Notes under the pieces: model-generated
The model's input: the letters and a program-made list of their open reading frames with translations, nothing else
Database searches by the model: none
What the model was told of the DNA's origin: nothing
Part shown: positions 44,443-52,284 of the stretch, piece by piece
Numbering within the stretch: position 1 is the first letter of the stretch
Layout of the letters: every line of letters begins with the position of its first letter
Assembly: GCA_963925735.1 (NCBI GenBank)
Contig: CAWUUH010000005.1
Span: 297,628 to 361,627, forward strand
Source: UBA4582 sp013204195
GTDB lineage: Bacteria; Pseudomonadota; Gammaproteobacteria; Pseudomonadales; Azotimanducaceae
Reading direction: 5' to 3'
Length of the DNA: 64,000 nucleotides
Program-made: the position numbers and the translations under genes

Positions 44443-45533
44443 TGGTTGATCCGCAAGCACTCTTTAATCGGTGTACCAATCGTTTGCCAGGCCATGGCGT
44501 GCAGCAGTCTATTGCTGAAAGCCTGCGCGAGATTGCCGACTCCCTCGATGGCAGCGAGGGCCCTGATGTGTATGGGGTTGGTGACTACCTTGAGGCCTTT
44601 GAGGCAGAGGTCGCCGCCCAGTTTGGTAAGCCAGCGGCGGTCTTTATGCCGTCGGGCACTATGGCGCAACAGATTGCTCTGCGGGTCTATTGTGATCAAA
44701 CACGAAATTATACCGTCGCCATGCATCCCAGCGCTCATCTCGAGTTTGCCGAACATATGGGCTATCAATTCCTGCACAATATCAAAAGGTTGCAGTTCGG
44801 TGGGCCGGAATTTATCCGCGACCGGCTGCTGACCTTGGAAGATTTTTTGGCGCTGGGTGCTGTGCCCGGCGTGATTATTCTGGAGCTACCTGCCCGGCCC
44901 TTAGGCGGCTTGTTGCCCGCTTGGCAGGACCTTGTGGATATCAGCGACTGGGCAAGGGCCAAGGGCATTCCGATCCATCTTGATGGCGCGCGAATTTGGC
45001 AATGTCAGTCGTTTTACCAAAAAACCTACGCCGAGATTGCGGCGCTGTTTGATAGTATCTATGTGTCCTTCTATAAGGATCTCGGCGGTCTGGCGGGTTG
45101 CATGTTGATGGGTGCTACCGACTTCATCCAACAGAGTCGGGTCTGGCAACGCCGGCATGGCGGTAACCTCTATACCCAAGCGCCGTTTGTCGCGGCGGCT
45201 CGCCTGGGCTTGCGCCGGCGTTTGCCGATGATGGCTGGCTGGGTGACTCGAGCTCGAGAGATCGCCAGTCGCCTTGCCGCCTTTGATCAGGTCATCGTCA
45301 ATCCTAATCCGCCTCATGTGAACCTGTTTCAGTTGTATCTCAAGGGCGACCCAGTGGCCTTGACGCAGCGGCACCACGAGATTGCTGCCGCCACCGGAAC
45401 CTATCTGTTTCATCGTCTCGGGCCCGCGCCCATTCCCGGCTTCGCCATGACTGAAATGCATATTTGGGAAAATGCCAGTCAGCTTGATCTAGACTGCTTG
45501 GCGCCGTTTATGACCGAGCTGTTGCGGCCTTAG
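44442..45533 (+). CDS. Threonine-aldolase-like PLP lyase (beta-eliminating lyase family)
   Basis: The 363 residues have the family order: FMPSGTMAQQIAL, the HLDGARIW segment (DGAR 181-184), and the PLP lysine K212 in VSFYKDLGG. The family includes low-specificity L-threonine aldolase, cleaving threonine to glycine and acetaldehyde; a related amino-acid lyase is possible. It is translationally coupled to mgtC and converges with the GST gene, overlapping by 4 bases. Confidence 0.82.
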   Translation: MVDPQALFNRCTNRLPGHGVQQSIAESLREIADSLDGSEGPDVYGVGDYLEAFEAEVAAQFGKPAAVFMPSGTMAQQIALRVYCDQTRNYTVAMHPSAHLEFAEHMGYQFLHNIKRLQFGGPEFIRDRLLTLEDFLALGAVPGVIILELPARPLGGLLPAWQDLVDISDWARAKGIPIHLDGARIWQCQSFYQKTYAEIAALFDSIYVSFYKDLGGLAGCMLMGATDFIQQSRVWQRRHGGNLYTQAPFVAAARLGLRRRLPMMAGWVTRAREIASRLAAFDQVIVNPNPPHVNLFQLYLKGDPVALTQRHHEIAAATGTYLFHRLGPAPIPGFAMTEMHIWENASQLDLDCLAPFMTELLRP

Positions 45534-46294
45534 AAGTCCAGCGGCAGTTTTAGATGCTGGGCATAGGTCATGTCCCGCTGGTGGATGAGGACGGGGTCGT
45601 AACCGTCAATGGATTTTGCCAGAACCGCCCAACTGCGCCGCAGGCCATCTGGCATGGGATTTTGTGCTGCGGGTAGTGACTGCAACATGTTTGAAAAGCA
45701 GGCCCAATAAGCATCGGCGGCGGTGAGTTGGTCGCCGACCAGGAAAGCAGAGCCTCGTGAAGCCTGCGCTTTGATGTGTGCGGTGAGAAAATCCAGGAAG
45801 TCGATGACCCGCTGTCGAGCCAGACTGACTTGTCCTGCATCATACTGGTACTCGTGATACATGGGATTCTTGTCGATCACTTCCGGGCCCTGCGCCTCAT
45901 AGCCCGCGTTGAGCATCAGCAGCCTAGCGTTCCAGGCAAAACCGCGCTCGCCGGCGATTTCGTTAATCAGCCCGACCATGAATATCCGCGCGTCGAGGGC
46001 TTTGGGTACCAGTGACTCACCACTACCGAGCCGCTCAGCGAGATCCAAAATCTCTAACCAGCGTACGCGAGGAGGCTCGTGATTATACAGGGCAATGGGG
46101 GCATTTCGATGCCCAGTCCAGGCGACCAGGTCAAGATTTTTACGTCCGCCTTGTTGTTCTACCGCCTGGTACGCGACATGCCGCAAGTCCAGAACCGCTT
46201 TTGCTGCTTCGCTCCAGGGGCCGGGTACACCGCGGGTTAACACCAGTCTTAAACCGGTTTGTTGTTGTGCGTCACTGATCGAAAGATAATCCAT
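45530..46294 (-). CDS. Glutathione S-transferase-like protein
   Basis: The 254 residues resemble GSTs: an N-terminal thioredoxin-like part with VPGPWSEAAKAVLDLRHV and APIALYNHEPPR, and a C-terminal helical domain with FLVGDQLTAADAYWACF. The glutathione-contact residues are diverged, so activity is uncertain. It is a single gene, diverging from the selenoprotein gene across a 204-bp gap. Confidence 0.75.
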   Translation of the reverse strand: MDYLSISDAQQQTGLRLVLTRGVPGPWSEAAKAVLDLRHVAYQAVEQQGGRKNLDLVAWTGHRNAPIALYNHEPPRVRWLEILDLAERLGSGESLVPKALDARIFMVGLINEIAGERGFAWNARLLMLNAGYEAQGPEVIDKNPMYHEYQYDAGQVSLARQRVIDFLDFLTAHIKAQASRGSAFLVGDQLTAADAYWACFSNMLQSLPAAQNPMPDGLRRSWAVLAKSIDGYDPVLIHQRDMTYAQHLKLPLDF

Positions 46295-46498
46295 CGAATG
46301 GGTCTCTGCAAAAAAACCTGACTTTGCCGCACTAACGTATGGCTGTCAGCACTCTTGGCGATCCAGCGTGGAAAAAATCCCAAACATTGTTGTCGTCAAG
46401 GTGAATAACAAGCCTGTTTCTATTGTGTGAAAGGTGGCTTGCAAGCGTTCGCCGATCAATTCACACTGAGCTAAGCTTAATGTTTTAGGAGGTGTTAG

Positions 46499-47020
46499 AT
46501 GAGTGTCGAGAAAGGCGGCAAGCTCGGGCCAGGTGACCCTTTTCCGGTCATGGATCTGCGGCTTATGGATGGTGGTTCACGCCAACTACCTGGCGACCTG
46601 GAGACGCCATTTACCATCGTTTTATTCTATCGTGGTCATTGGTGACCCTACTGTTGCCGGCTGTTAGCTGGCTATGAAGAGCGCCGTGCAGCGTTCGAAG
46701 AGCAAGGTGCGCGGATCATCGCTGCGAGCGTCGATTCAATGGAGAATACTCTGGCGCTGGCAGCACCCCTGGGGTTCCCTGTGGGCCATGGTGTCACGCG
46801 CGCCGATGCAGATAGTCTGGGTGCCTGGTGGGACGACAACCGAAATTTCATCCAGCCCAGCGAGTTTATTCTTAGTCGCAGTGGCAAGGTGATGATGTCT
46901 ACCTACAGTAACTCGCCCATCGGCAGAATGGAGCCTGAAGAAACGCTGACATTGCTGAAATATTTGAATGCGCAACGGCAAAAGCAAAAGGCCCAAGCGC
47001 CGCCTCCTGCGCGAGACTGA
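46499..47020 (+). CDS. Peroxiredoxin-like (AhpC/TSA) selenoprotein, Sec at in-frame TGA
   Basis: Reading from ATG 46499 (AGGAGG at 46487-46492, ideal spacing) gives 173 residues if TGA 46643-46645 (codon 49) is decoded. The frame is continuous on both sides: LFYRGHW-TGA-PYCC. In the family this block reads FYRGxWCPYC, so TGA sits exactly at the peroxidatic cysteine, giving a UxxC redox motif. After it the conserved thioredoxin-fold sequence continues (GARIIAASVDS, FPVGHGVTRADADSLGAWW, PSEFILSRSGKV) to a TGA at 47018-47020. A hairpin 10 bases after the codon fits a bacterial SECIS. Sec-containing Prx-like proteins are known from marine metagenomes. The alternative, a Cys-to-stop mutation, is less likely given the preserved frame and signals. 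Confidence 0.78.
46656..46672 (+). promoter_or_regulatory. Candidate bacterial SECIS hairpin
   Basis: GCCGGCT (46656-46662) pairs with AGCTGGC (46666-46672), seven pairs with one G-U, around a GTT loop. Weaker pairs extend it outward. The loop starts with G, and 17 bases separate the TGA from that G, within the spacing seen in bacterial SECIS elements. It lies in the coding sequence, as bacterial SECIS elements do. Confidence 0.65.
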
Positions 47021-47107
47021 ACAGCTACGCCGCAAGCGGCTGAGCCTTCGCTGCTGGCGTGCAGGTCAGGAAAAACAAATCATTTAAAAAAATTTAAGGT
47101 GAACATT

Positions 47108-47506
47108 ATGAATCAAAAAGTCCTGCAAATCGTTGCGGCCATCCCGGGTCTGCTCATGTTGAACAATGCTATCGGCTTTATTGCTAATCCTGAGGGCGCA
47201 GCGGCAAGTCTTGGTATGCCCTTGCTGGAGGGCATGGCGCTGAGTACTCAAATCGGCGACCTGGGGGCTTTTTTCCTGTGCAGCGCCAGTTTCATTTTTT
47301 ATGGGGCCTATAAATCAAACCCTACCTTACTGAGTGCTGCGGCCAGCATGCTTGGCTTCGCCGCCATTATGCGGTTGGTTGCCTGGGGGTTTCATGGCGC
47401 AGACCTGGCGACGGTGTTCATCACGGTTGAGGTTGTGATCACGGTCTGGCTGGTGGTTTGCGCCTATTTGCTGGCGCCTAAATCCTTGGGGTCCGCAACA
47501 GAGTAA
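47108..47506 (+). CDS. Small four-helix membrane protein (DUF4345-like)
   Basis: The 132 residues form four hydrophobic helices with short loops (GFIANPEGAAASLGMPLLEGMA, then YGAYKSNPTLLSAAASM). It resembles the small DUF4345-type membrane proteins, of unknown function; this assignment is by general character. I use ATG 47108; a GTG three codons earlier is possible. It is 87 bp after the selenoprotein gene on the same strand and may share its transcript. Confidence 0.7.
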   Translation: MNQKVLQIVAAIPGLLMLNNAIGFIANPEGAAASLGMPLLEGMALSTQIGDLGAFFLCSASFIFYGAYKSNPTLLSAAASMLGFAAIMRLVAWGFHGADLATVFITVEVVITVWLVVCAYLLAPKSLGSATE

Positions 47507-47777
47507 TTACCAGCTCTCGTACGTTCGGCAGTTAGGTTTGTTCAAACTGAGTGCCAATGGCTATTCTCGAGTAGAATTTTAATTCGGGGTGCGAAAGCTG
47601 CGTGTTGGTGGTTAGTAAGCTTATACAAGATCAATAGGGCGCGTGTCGGCAGTATAAAGATACGTGTCTTACTTTTATCGTCAATCGATGTCTGCAGATT
47701 CAATCTAACTATTCGAGTGTGCTTGATGGCACATGCTCTCTCGTCACTCGAGTTCAGATCCATTAAAAGGTATATAA

Positions 47778-49766
47778 ATGTCTGACCCACGAAATCCAGA
47801 ATCTTTGCTTGCTTGCGCAGAACCCTTGAACCCGCTCAGCGAGCCCTGTGTCATGGTGATCTTTGGCGCGTCCGGTGACCTGACTAAGCGCTTGTTGGTC
47901 CCTTCCTTGTATAACCTGGCCTGTGACAATTTGTTGTCGCCGAATTTTGCAGTCCTGGGTACCGGTCGAAGCAAGATCAGTAATGAAGAATTTCGTTCAT
48001 CAATGGCCAGCGAAGAGACCGGCTTGCGGGCTTTTCACACCCGTAACGAATTCGATGAAGAAGCATGTGGTGAGCTGTTGGAACGCTTCTATTTCGAGAG
48101 CGCTAATATTGATGTCGAGGGTTTTACCCAGCTCAAGCAAACCGTTGAGGCGCTCGACAAAAAATACCAGGCGGGTGGAAATGTCTTGTTCTATTTCGCC
48201 ATGGCGCCAAGATTTTTTGGTGGATTGTGTGAAAATTTGTATAAAGCCGGGTTCCAGGAAGGTGACGGCTGGAAGCGGATCATTGTTGAGAAACCCTTCG
48301 GGACTAATTTGCAGTCAGCCTTAGATCTCAATGATGAGATTCTTCGATACTGGCGGGAGGATCAAATTTATCGGGTAGACCATTATTTGGGTAAGGAGAC
48401 AGTCCAAAATTTGTTGGCATTTCGGTTTGCAAACGGCATGTTCGAGCCATTATGGAATAAGCATCATATCGACAATATCCAGTTTAACGTGTGTGAGGCG
48501 GTGGACGTTCAGGGTCGTGGCGGCTACTACGATCAATCTGGGGTGCTTCGAGACATGATGCAAAATCACATGTTCCAGATGTTGTCTTATATTTGTATGG
48601 AACCGCCTGGATCTTTTGAAGCTGATTCTATTCGTAATGAAAAAGCTAAGTTGCTGGAGTCAGTCCGTATTTATACGGACGATGAGGTTCGTGAGAACGT
48701 TGTTCGCGGTCAGTATGGGCCGTCTTATGACGACCAGGGCGCGTTCAGCAAGCCGGGCTATCGGGACGAGGATGACGTTGATCCTGAATCGAAAACTGAG
48801 ACCTTCGCGGCGGCAAAACTACAAATTGACAATTGGCGCTGGGAGGGGGTTCCGATCTATCTGCGTTCAGGCAAGGCGCTCTGGAAGCGGGGTACGGAAA
48901 TTGTCATCGAATTCAAGAAACCGCCAGTGAAGATGTTTCAGGGCACCGGGATTGAGCATCTCACCTCGAATCGCCTGGTGTTTCATATTCAGCCCTTTCA
49001 GGGTATCGAATTGCTGTTCCAGGCAAAGACGCCTGGTCCTACGATGCAGTTACAAAGTGTTGATATGAGTTTTAATTATGGTGATGCCTTTAAGGCCTCG
49101 CGCTATACGGGCTATGAGGTGATGCTGTATGCCTGCTCGCGCGGCGATGCGACGCTTTTCTCCCGTGGTGACTTGGTTGAGGCCGCCTGGCGCATCGCCC
49201 AGCCATTGCTGGATCACTGGGAGGCCACGCCGGCGGCTGAATTTCCGAACTACTCACGAAATTCTTGGGGGCCCAAGTCGGCCTACGAGTTGTTGGAACG
49301 TGACGGGCGGCGTTGGTTTGAGGTTGTTACGCCTGATGTGCTGGAGGAGTCGCCCATGTTTAAGGGTGCAGACCCGCTGCTGCTGAATGCCGTCATTCTG
49401 GCCTTACGCCCAGCGACTGCCGCTCCCGGTGAGATCATTCTCCAGCGTGGGGATGTCACTACCGAAATGTATTTCATCTGTCGCGGTGAGGTTGAGGTGT
49501 TGGACGTCGCCGGCAACGTTGTCAACCAGCTTAAGGATGGTAACTTCTTCGGGGAAGTTGGCCTGCTGCTTTCGACGGCGCGAACTGCTGATGTCAGGGC
49601 CAAGACACTATGCGACCTATTTGTTTTGAGCAAAAGAGACTTCAGTCGAATACTGCTGGATCATCCGCAGTTCGCCGAGAGCATGCTGGGGGTTGCCAAG
49701 GAACGTTACGATCTGGCGCTGTCAGTCGCTGAGCTGCTGGCGTCTGGGCCTGAGGCTAGCGCTTAG
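47778..49766 (+). CDS. zwf: Glucose-6-phosphate dehydrogenase fused to a cyclic-nucleotide-binding domain
   Basis: Residues 1-500 are a complete G6PDH: NADP-binding GASGDLTKR (30-38), the substrate-binding DHYLGKE (201-207), and the C-terminal beta-sheet domain. It oxidises glucose-6-phosphate, making NADPH. After a short linker, residues ~520-640 form a cNMP-binding domain: MFKGADPLLLNAVILALRP, PGEIILQRGDVTTEMYFICRGEVEV, and a phosphate cassette with F591-G592-E593 and R602-T-A. The Glu-to-Arg spacing (9) is that of HCN-channel and PKA-like domains, and the key residues are kept, so binding is plausible. Normal Zwf is about 490 residues; this is 662. The frame is continuous. The fusion suggests direct cAMP or cGMP control of NADPH production (inference). 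AAAAGG precedes the ATG. Confidence 0.93.
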   Translation: MSDPRNPESLLACAEPLNPLSEPCVMVIFGASGDLTKRLLVPSLYNLACDNLLSPNFAVLGTGRSKISNEEFRSSMASEETGLRAFHTRNEFDEEACGELLERFYFESANIDVEGFTQLKQTVEALDKKYQAGGNVLFYFAMAPRFFGGLCENLYKAGFQEGDGWKRIIVEKPFGTNLQSALDLNDEILRYWREDQIYRVDHYLGKETVQNLLAFRFANGMFEPLWNKHHIDNIQFNVCEAVDVQGRGGYYDQSGVLRDMMQNHMFQMLSYICMEPPGSFEADSIRNEKAKLLESVRIYTDDEVRENVVRGQYGPSYDDQGAFSKPGYRDEDDVDPESKTETFAAAKLQIDNWRWEGVPIYLRSGKALWKRGTEIVIEFKKPPVKMFQGTGIEHLTSNRLVFHIQPFQGIELLFQAKTPGPTMQLQSVDMSFNYGDAFKASRYTGYEVMLYACSRGDATLFSRGDLVEAAWRIAQPLLDHWEATPAAEFPNYSRNSWGPKSAYELLERDGRRWFEVVTPDVLEESPMFKGADPLLLNAVILALRPATAAPGEIILQRGDVTTEMYFICRGEVEVLDVAGNVVNQLKDGNFFGEVGLLLSTARTADVRAKTLCDLFVLSKRDFSRILLDHPQFAESMLGVAKERYDLALSVAELLASGPEASA

Positions 49767-49809
49767 ATTGGCTGCTTAGCGTTGGCGCTAGGTTGCAGTC
49801 GCGCCAGGC

Positions 49810-50175
49810 CTATCCGTGTTCGTTGTCTGATTGACAGGTAAGACACTTGCTGGCTTCAGGATAAGCTTTCAAGCGCAGAAACGTGATAGTTTCATCGCAA
49901 CTGCTGCACCGGCCATAGGTGCGCTGATCCAGTCGATCTTTCGCACGGTCGATCAGGGTCAGGCGATTGCTGGTGAGATTACGGTTAGCGCGCAAGATAC
50001 TCTGGTTATGCATTTCATCCATTCGGCTTAAGCGGCTGGCGTTGTCCTTGAGCTTGACCGGTTTTGCCTGCAGTTCGGTGTCTGTCAGCAGTGCCGTCAG
50101 GCGCGCCTTGAGTTGTGCCAGATCAGCGTCCAGTTCGGCGAGTTGTGCGGCGGTGAGTTCCAATTCCATGGTCAT
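49810..50175 (-). CDS. DksA/TraR-family zinc-finger protein
   Basis: The 121 residues comprise an N-terminal coiled-coil (residues ~6-85), with LSRMDEMHNQ where DksA-like proteins have a conserved tip, and a C4 zinc finger (C90, C93, C111, C114). DksA proteins enter the RNA polymerase secondary channel; this short form is more like the DksA-like paralogues. I start at the ATG 50173-50175; a longer frame upstream is unlikely. It converges on zwf. Confidence 0.85.
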   Translation of the reverse strand: MTMELELTAAQLAELDADLAQLKARLTALLTDTELQAKPVKLKDNASRLSRMDEMHNQSILRANRNLTSNRLTLIDRAKDRLDQRTYGRCSSCDETITFLRLKAYPEASKCLTCQSDNEHG

Positions 50176-50594
50176 CTTCCGTTGGGCTGGTCCCTGTCCG
50201 CCGTGAAGGCGGGCAGCAGCATATTGCATTCAAGCTGGGGCTGTTCTGTAGGGTTTTGTGAGGCCTCGGGTTTGAATCCGATGGGTGTCGAGGTTTCCAC
50301 CCCAGCATTGTTAGTTATGGACCTTACTCGATCCTGTCATTAGCACAAGCGCCTTGGCTAACCTGGTGCACGCTTGATGTGGCGAATAGGTGTGACCTGA
50401 GACGTCACAGATGAGCAGCACAGCGCCTAGTGGTTGTAGCCTGAAAGATCCCTTGCACTTGGGTCCAAGGTGCTCTGCTTCAGATAACAGAGAGCGCGAC
50501 AGTTGTAATATTGCTGAGTTGTTGTTCTTATCTCAGGCTAGGAATAATGATTTCAGCACAGCGTGCTGGCAAACCCGTAGTGAAGGAGGGCCGT
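50176..50594. other. Intergenic region without a supported gene
   Basis: This 419-bp gap between the divergent dksA-like and CoA-transferase genes has no convincing reading frame. It holds a palindrome, TGTGAC-N7-GTCACA at 50391-50409, which could be an operator for the CoA-transferase gene but does not have CRP spacing. GAAGGAGG (50582-50589) is the CoA-transferase ribosome-binding site. Confidence 0.5.
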
Positions 50595-51794
50595 ATGGGG
50601 CCGTTAGAGGGTGTCAAAGTATTGGATTTGTCGGCGGTGGTCTCAGGCCCGTTGACCGGTGCTATGCTCGCCGACCAAGGTGCGCAAGTGATCAAGGTTG
50701 AGCGGTTGACCGGCGACATACAGCGCAATGTCGGCAGCAAGCGCAACGGCTACTCTGGCTCATTTCATGTGTTGAATCGCGGTAAGCGCTCCATCGCCGT
50801 TGACCTGTCGTCCGCGCGGGGTGTCAAGTTGGTTCAACAGCTGGCTGACTCTGTAGACGTCGTGGTACAAAATTTCCGGCCGGGCGTGATCGACAGGCTG
50901 GGGCTGGGCTACGCTGCGTTAGCCGTGACGAATCCTCGCATCATATTCCTGTCCATTAGCGGTTTCGGCCAATCTGGTCCGAAAGCTGGCAAGCGTGCTT
51001 ACGATCCCATTATCCAGATGTACTCTGGTATCGCCGATGTTCAGGGCCAGAAGCGAGGCGAGGGGCCGGAACAGGTGAATCAGCTGCTCATGGACAAGTT
51101 GACGGCTTATACGGGATTTCAAGCCATCACAGCGGCCCTGTATGCGCGCGAAAAATCCGGCGTCGGCCAACATATTGAGCTGTCGATGCTCGATACCGCG
51201 GTGGCGTTTTTGTGGCCTGATGCCGGTGCCGATAATATCTTGCTCGGTGAAGATATCGATCATCATCCGCCCATTCGCGCCGCGGGCACAGTGGTTGAAT
51301 TAGTCGATGGTTGGGGCGCCATTATGACACTGTCAGATCATGAGTTCGCGGGGTTGTGCCGAGCACTGGCATTAACGGATATGGCCGCAGACTCACGTTT
51401 CAACAGCCTCAAAGGTCGACAGCAGAATCGTCAGGTGTATGTTGAGGTGGTGAAAAATGCTGTGGCTGATGCCACTAAAGGTATGACCCTGGCCGAGCTC
51501 ACCGAGAAGTTGGATGCTGAGCATGTGCCATTTGCCCACGCTCGCAGCCTCGACGAGTTACCCAGTGATGCGCAAATTCAAGCCAATGCCCTGTTCTATG
51601 AGCGAGTGCACCCCATCGCCGGTCTGGTGCGGGAAGTCCGCCCGGCGCCGATATTTTCGGGTACGCCCACTGTGACTGGTGGCTTTGGTCCTGCGATTGG
51701 GCAAGACACGCGAGATATATTAGCTGAAGCAGGATTAGCCGAAGACATCGAGGGGTTATTGCGAGATGGTGTGGTCGGCCAGGCGAGCGAATGA
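50595..51794 (+). CDS. Family III CoA-transferase (CaiB/BaiF)
   Basis: Family III enzymes move CoA between acids through an Asp-linked thioester. The 399 residues contain LEGVKVLDLSAVVSGPLTG, GADVIKVE-type DQGAQVIKVER, a VVQNFRPG segment, and AYDPIIQ with the candidate catalytic Asp. I start at ATG 50595 with a strong ribosome-binding site; an in-frame extension to 50511 is not needed. Its stop overlaps the amidase remnant (ATGA), so both are translated together. Confidence 0.88.
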   Translation: MGPLEGVKVLDLSAVVSGPLTGAMLADQGAQVIKVERLTGDIQRNVGSKRNGYSGSFHVLNRGKRSIAVDLSSARGVKLVQQLADSVDVVVQNFRPGVIDRLGLGYAALAVTNPRIIFLSISGFGQSGPKAGKRAYDPIIQMYSGIADVQGQKRGEGPEQVNQLLMDKLTAYTGFQAITAALYAREKSGVGQHIELSMLDTAVAFLWPDAGADNILLGEDIDHHPPIRAAGTVVELVDGWGAIMTLSDHEFAGLCRALALTDMAADSRFNSLKGRQQNRQVYVEVVKNAVADATKGMTLAELTEKLDAEHVPFAHARSLDELPSDAQIQANALFYERVHPIAGLVREVRPAPIFSGTPTVTGGFGPAIGQDTRDILAEAGLAEDIEGLLRDGVVGQASE

Positions 51795-52255
51795 GTCAGT
51801 TCCAGTTAAAAGTCCGGATCCTGCCGTTGCTCACGCCGATCATGAGCGAAAGCGCGGTGGGCATGCTGCAGCAATTGCTTCAACAATTCGATCCAGCCGC
51901 CATGAACGGCACCCTTGTGTACACTGAGCGAGATCGACTGGCAGTTGCCTGGTCAGGTTTTTTTCAGCAGTATCCGCTAGTGATCGGGCCGACTTGGGCC
52001 GATCTGCCCTTTCTGCACGATGCCGACATCGACCCAGATACTGGTGCCGAGACCACCCTGCGACGTCTGCAATTTATTACGCCGGGCAACTTGTTGGGCT
52101 TGCCCGCTGTCGCCTTACCGATGGGGGTCGTCGATGGTTTGCCGACGGGCGTTCAGATTTATGCAGATCGTTGGCGGGAAGACTTGTGCCTTTCGGCAGC
52201 CGGATTGATTGAGGCGCGGGTGGGTTCCATCACGCCGATTGACCCGATGTTCTAA
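51791..52255 (+). pseudogene. Amidase-signature enzyme remnant (C-terminal third only)
   Basis: The 154 residues match the C-terminal end of amidase-signature hydrolases (FITPGNLLGLPAVALPMG, GLPTGVQIYADRW, TPIDP). The catalytic Lys-cisSer-Ser region, upstream in full-length members (~460 residues), is missing, so no amidase activity is expected. The fragment starts with an ATG overlapping the CoA-transferase stop, so it may still be translated. Probably left by a deletion that removed the 5' two thirds. Confidence 0.75.
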
Positions 52256-52284
52256 ACGCGGCGAGGTATTTTTTTAGGTGGACC

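Noticed and set aside
46739..47020. Independent 93-residue gene starting at ATG 46739
   Set aside because: It is the downstream part of the peroxiredoxin-like frame. The conserved sequence starts well upstream, at 46499, and continues through the TGA, so the internal ATG is not the true start.
50391..50409. CRP-like palindrome TGTGAC-N7-GTCACA
   Set aside because: CRP sites have six bases between TGTGA and TCACA; here there are nine. It may be another operator, but I cannot name one.
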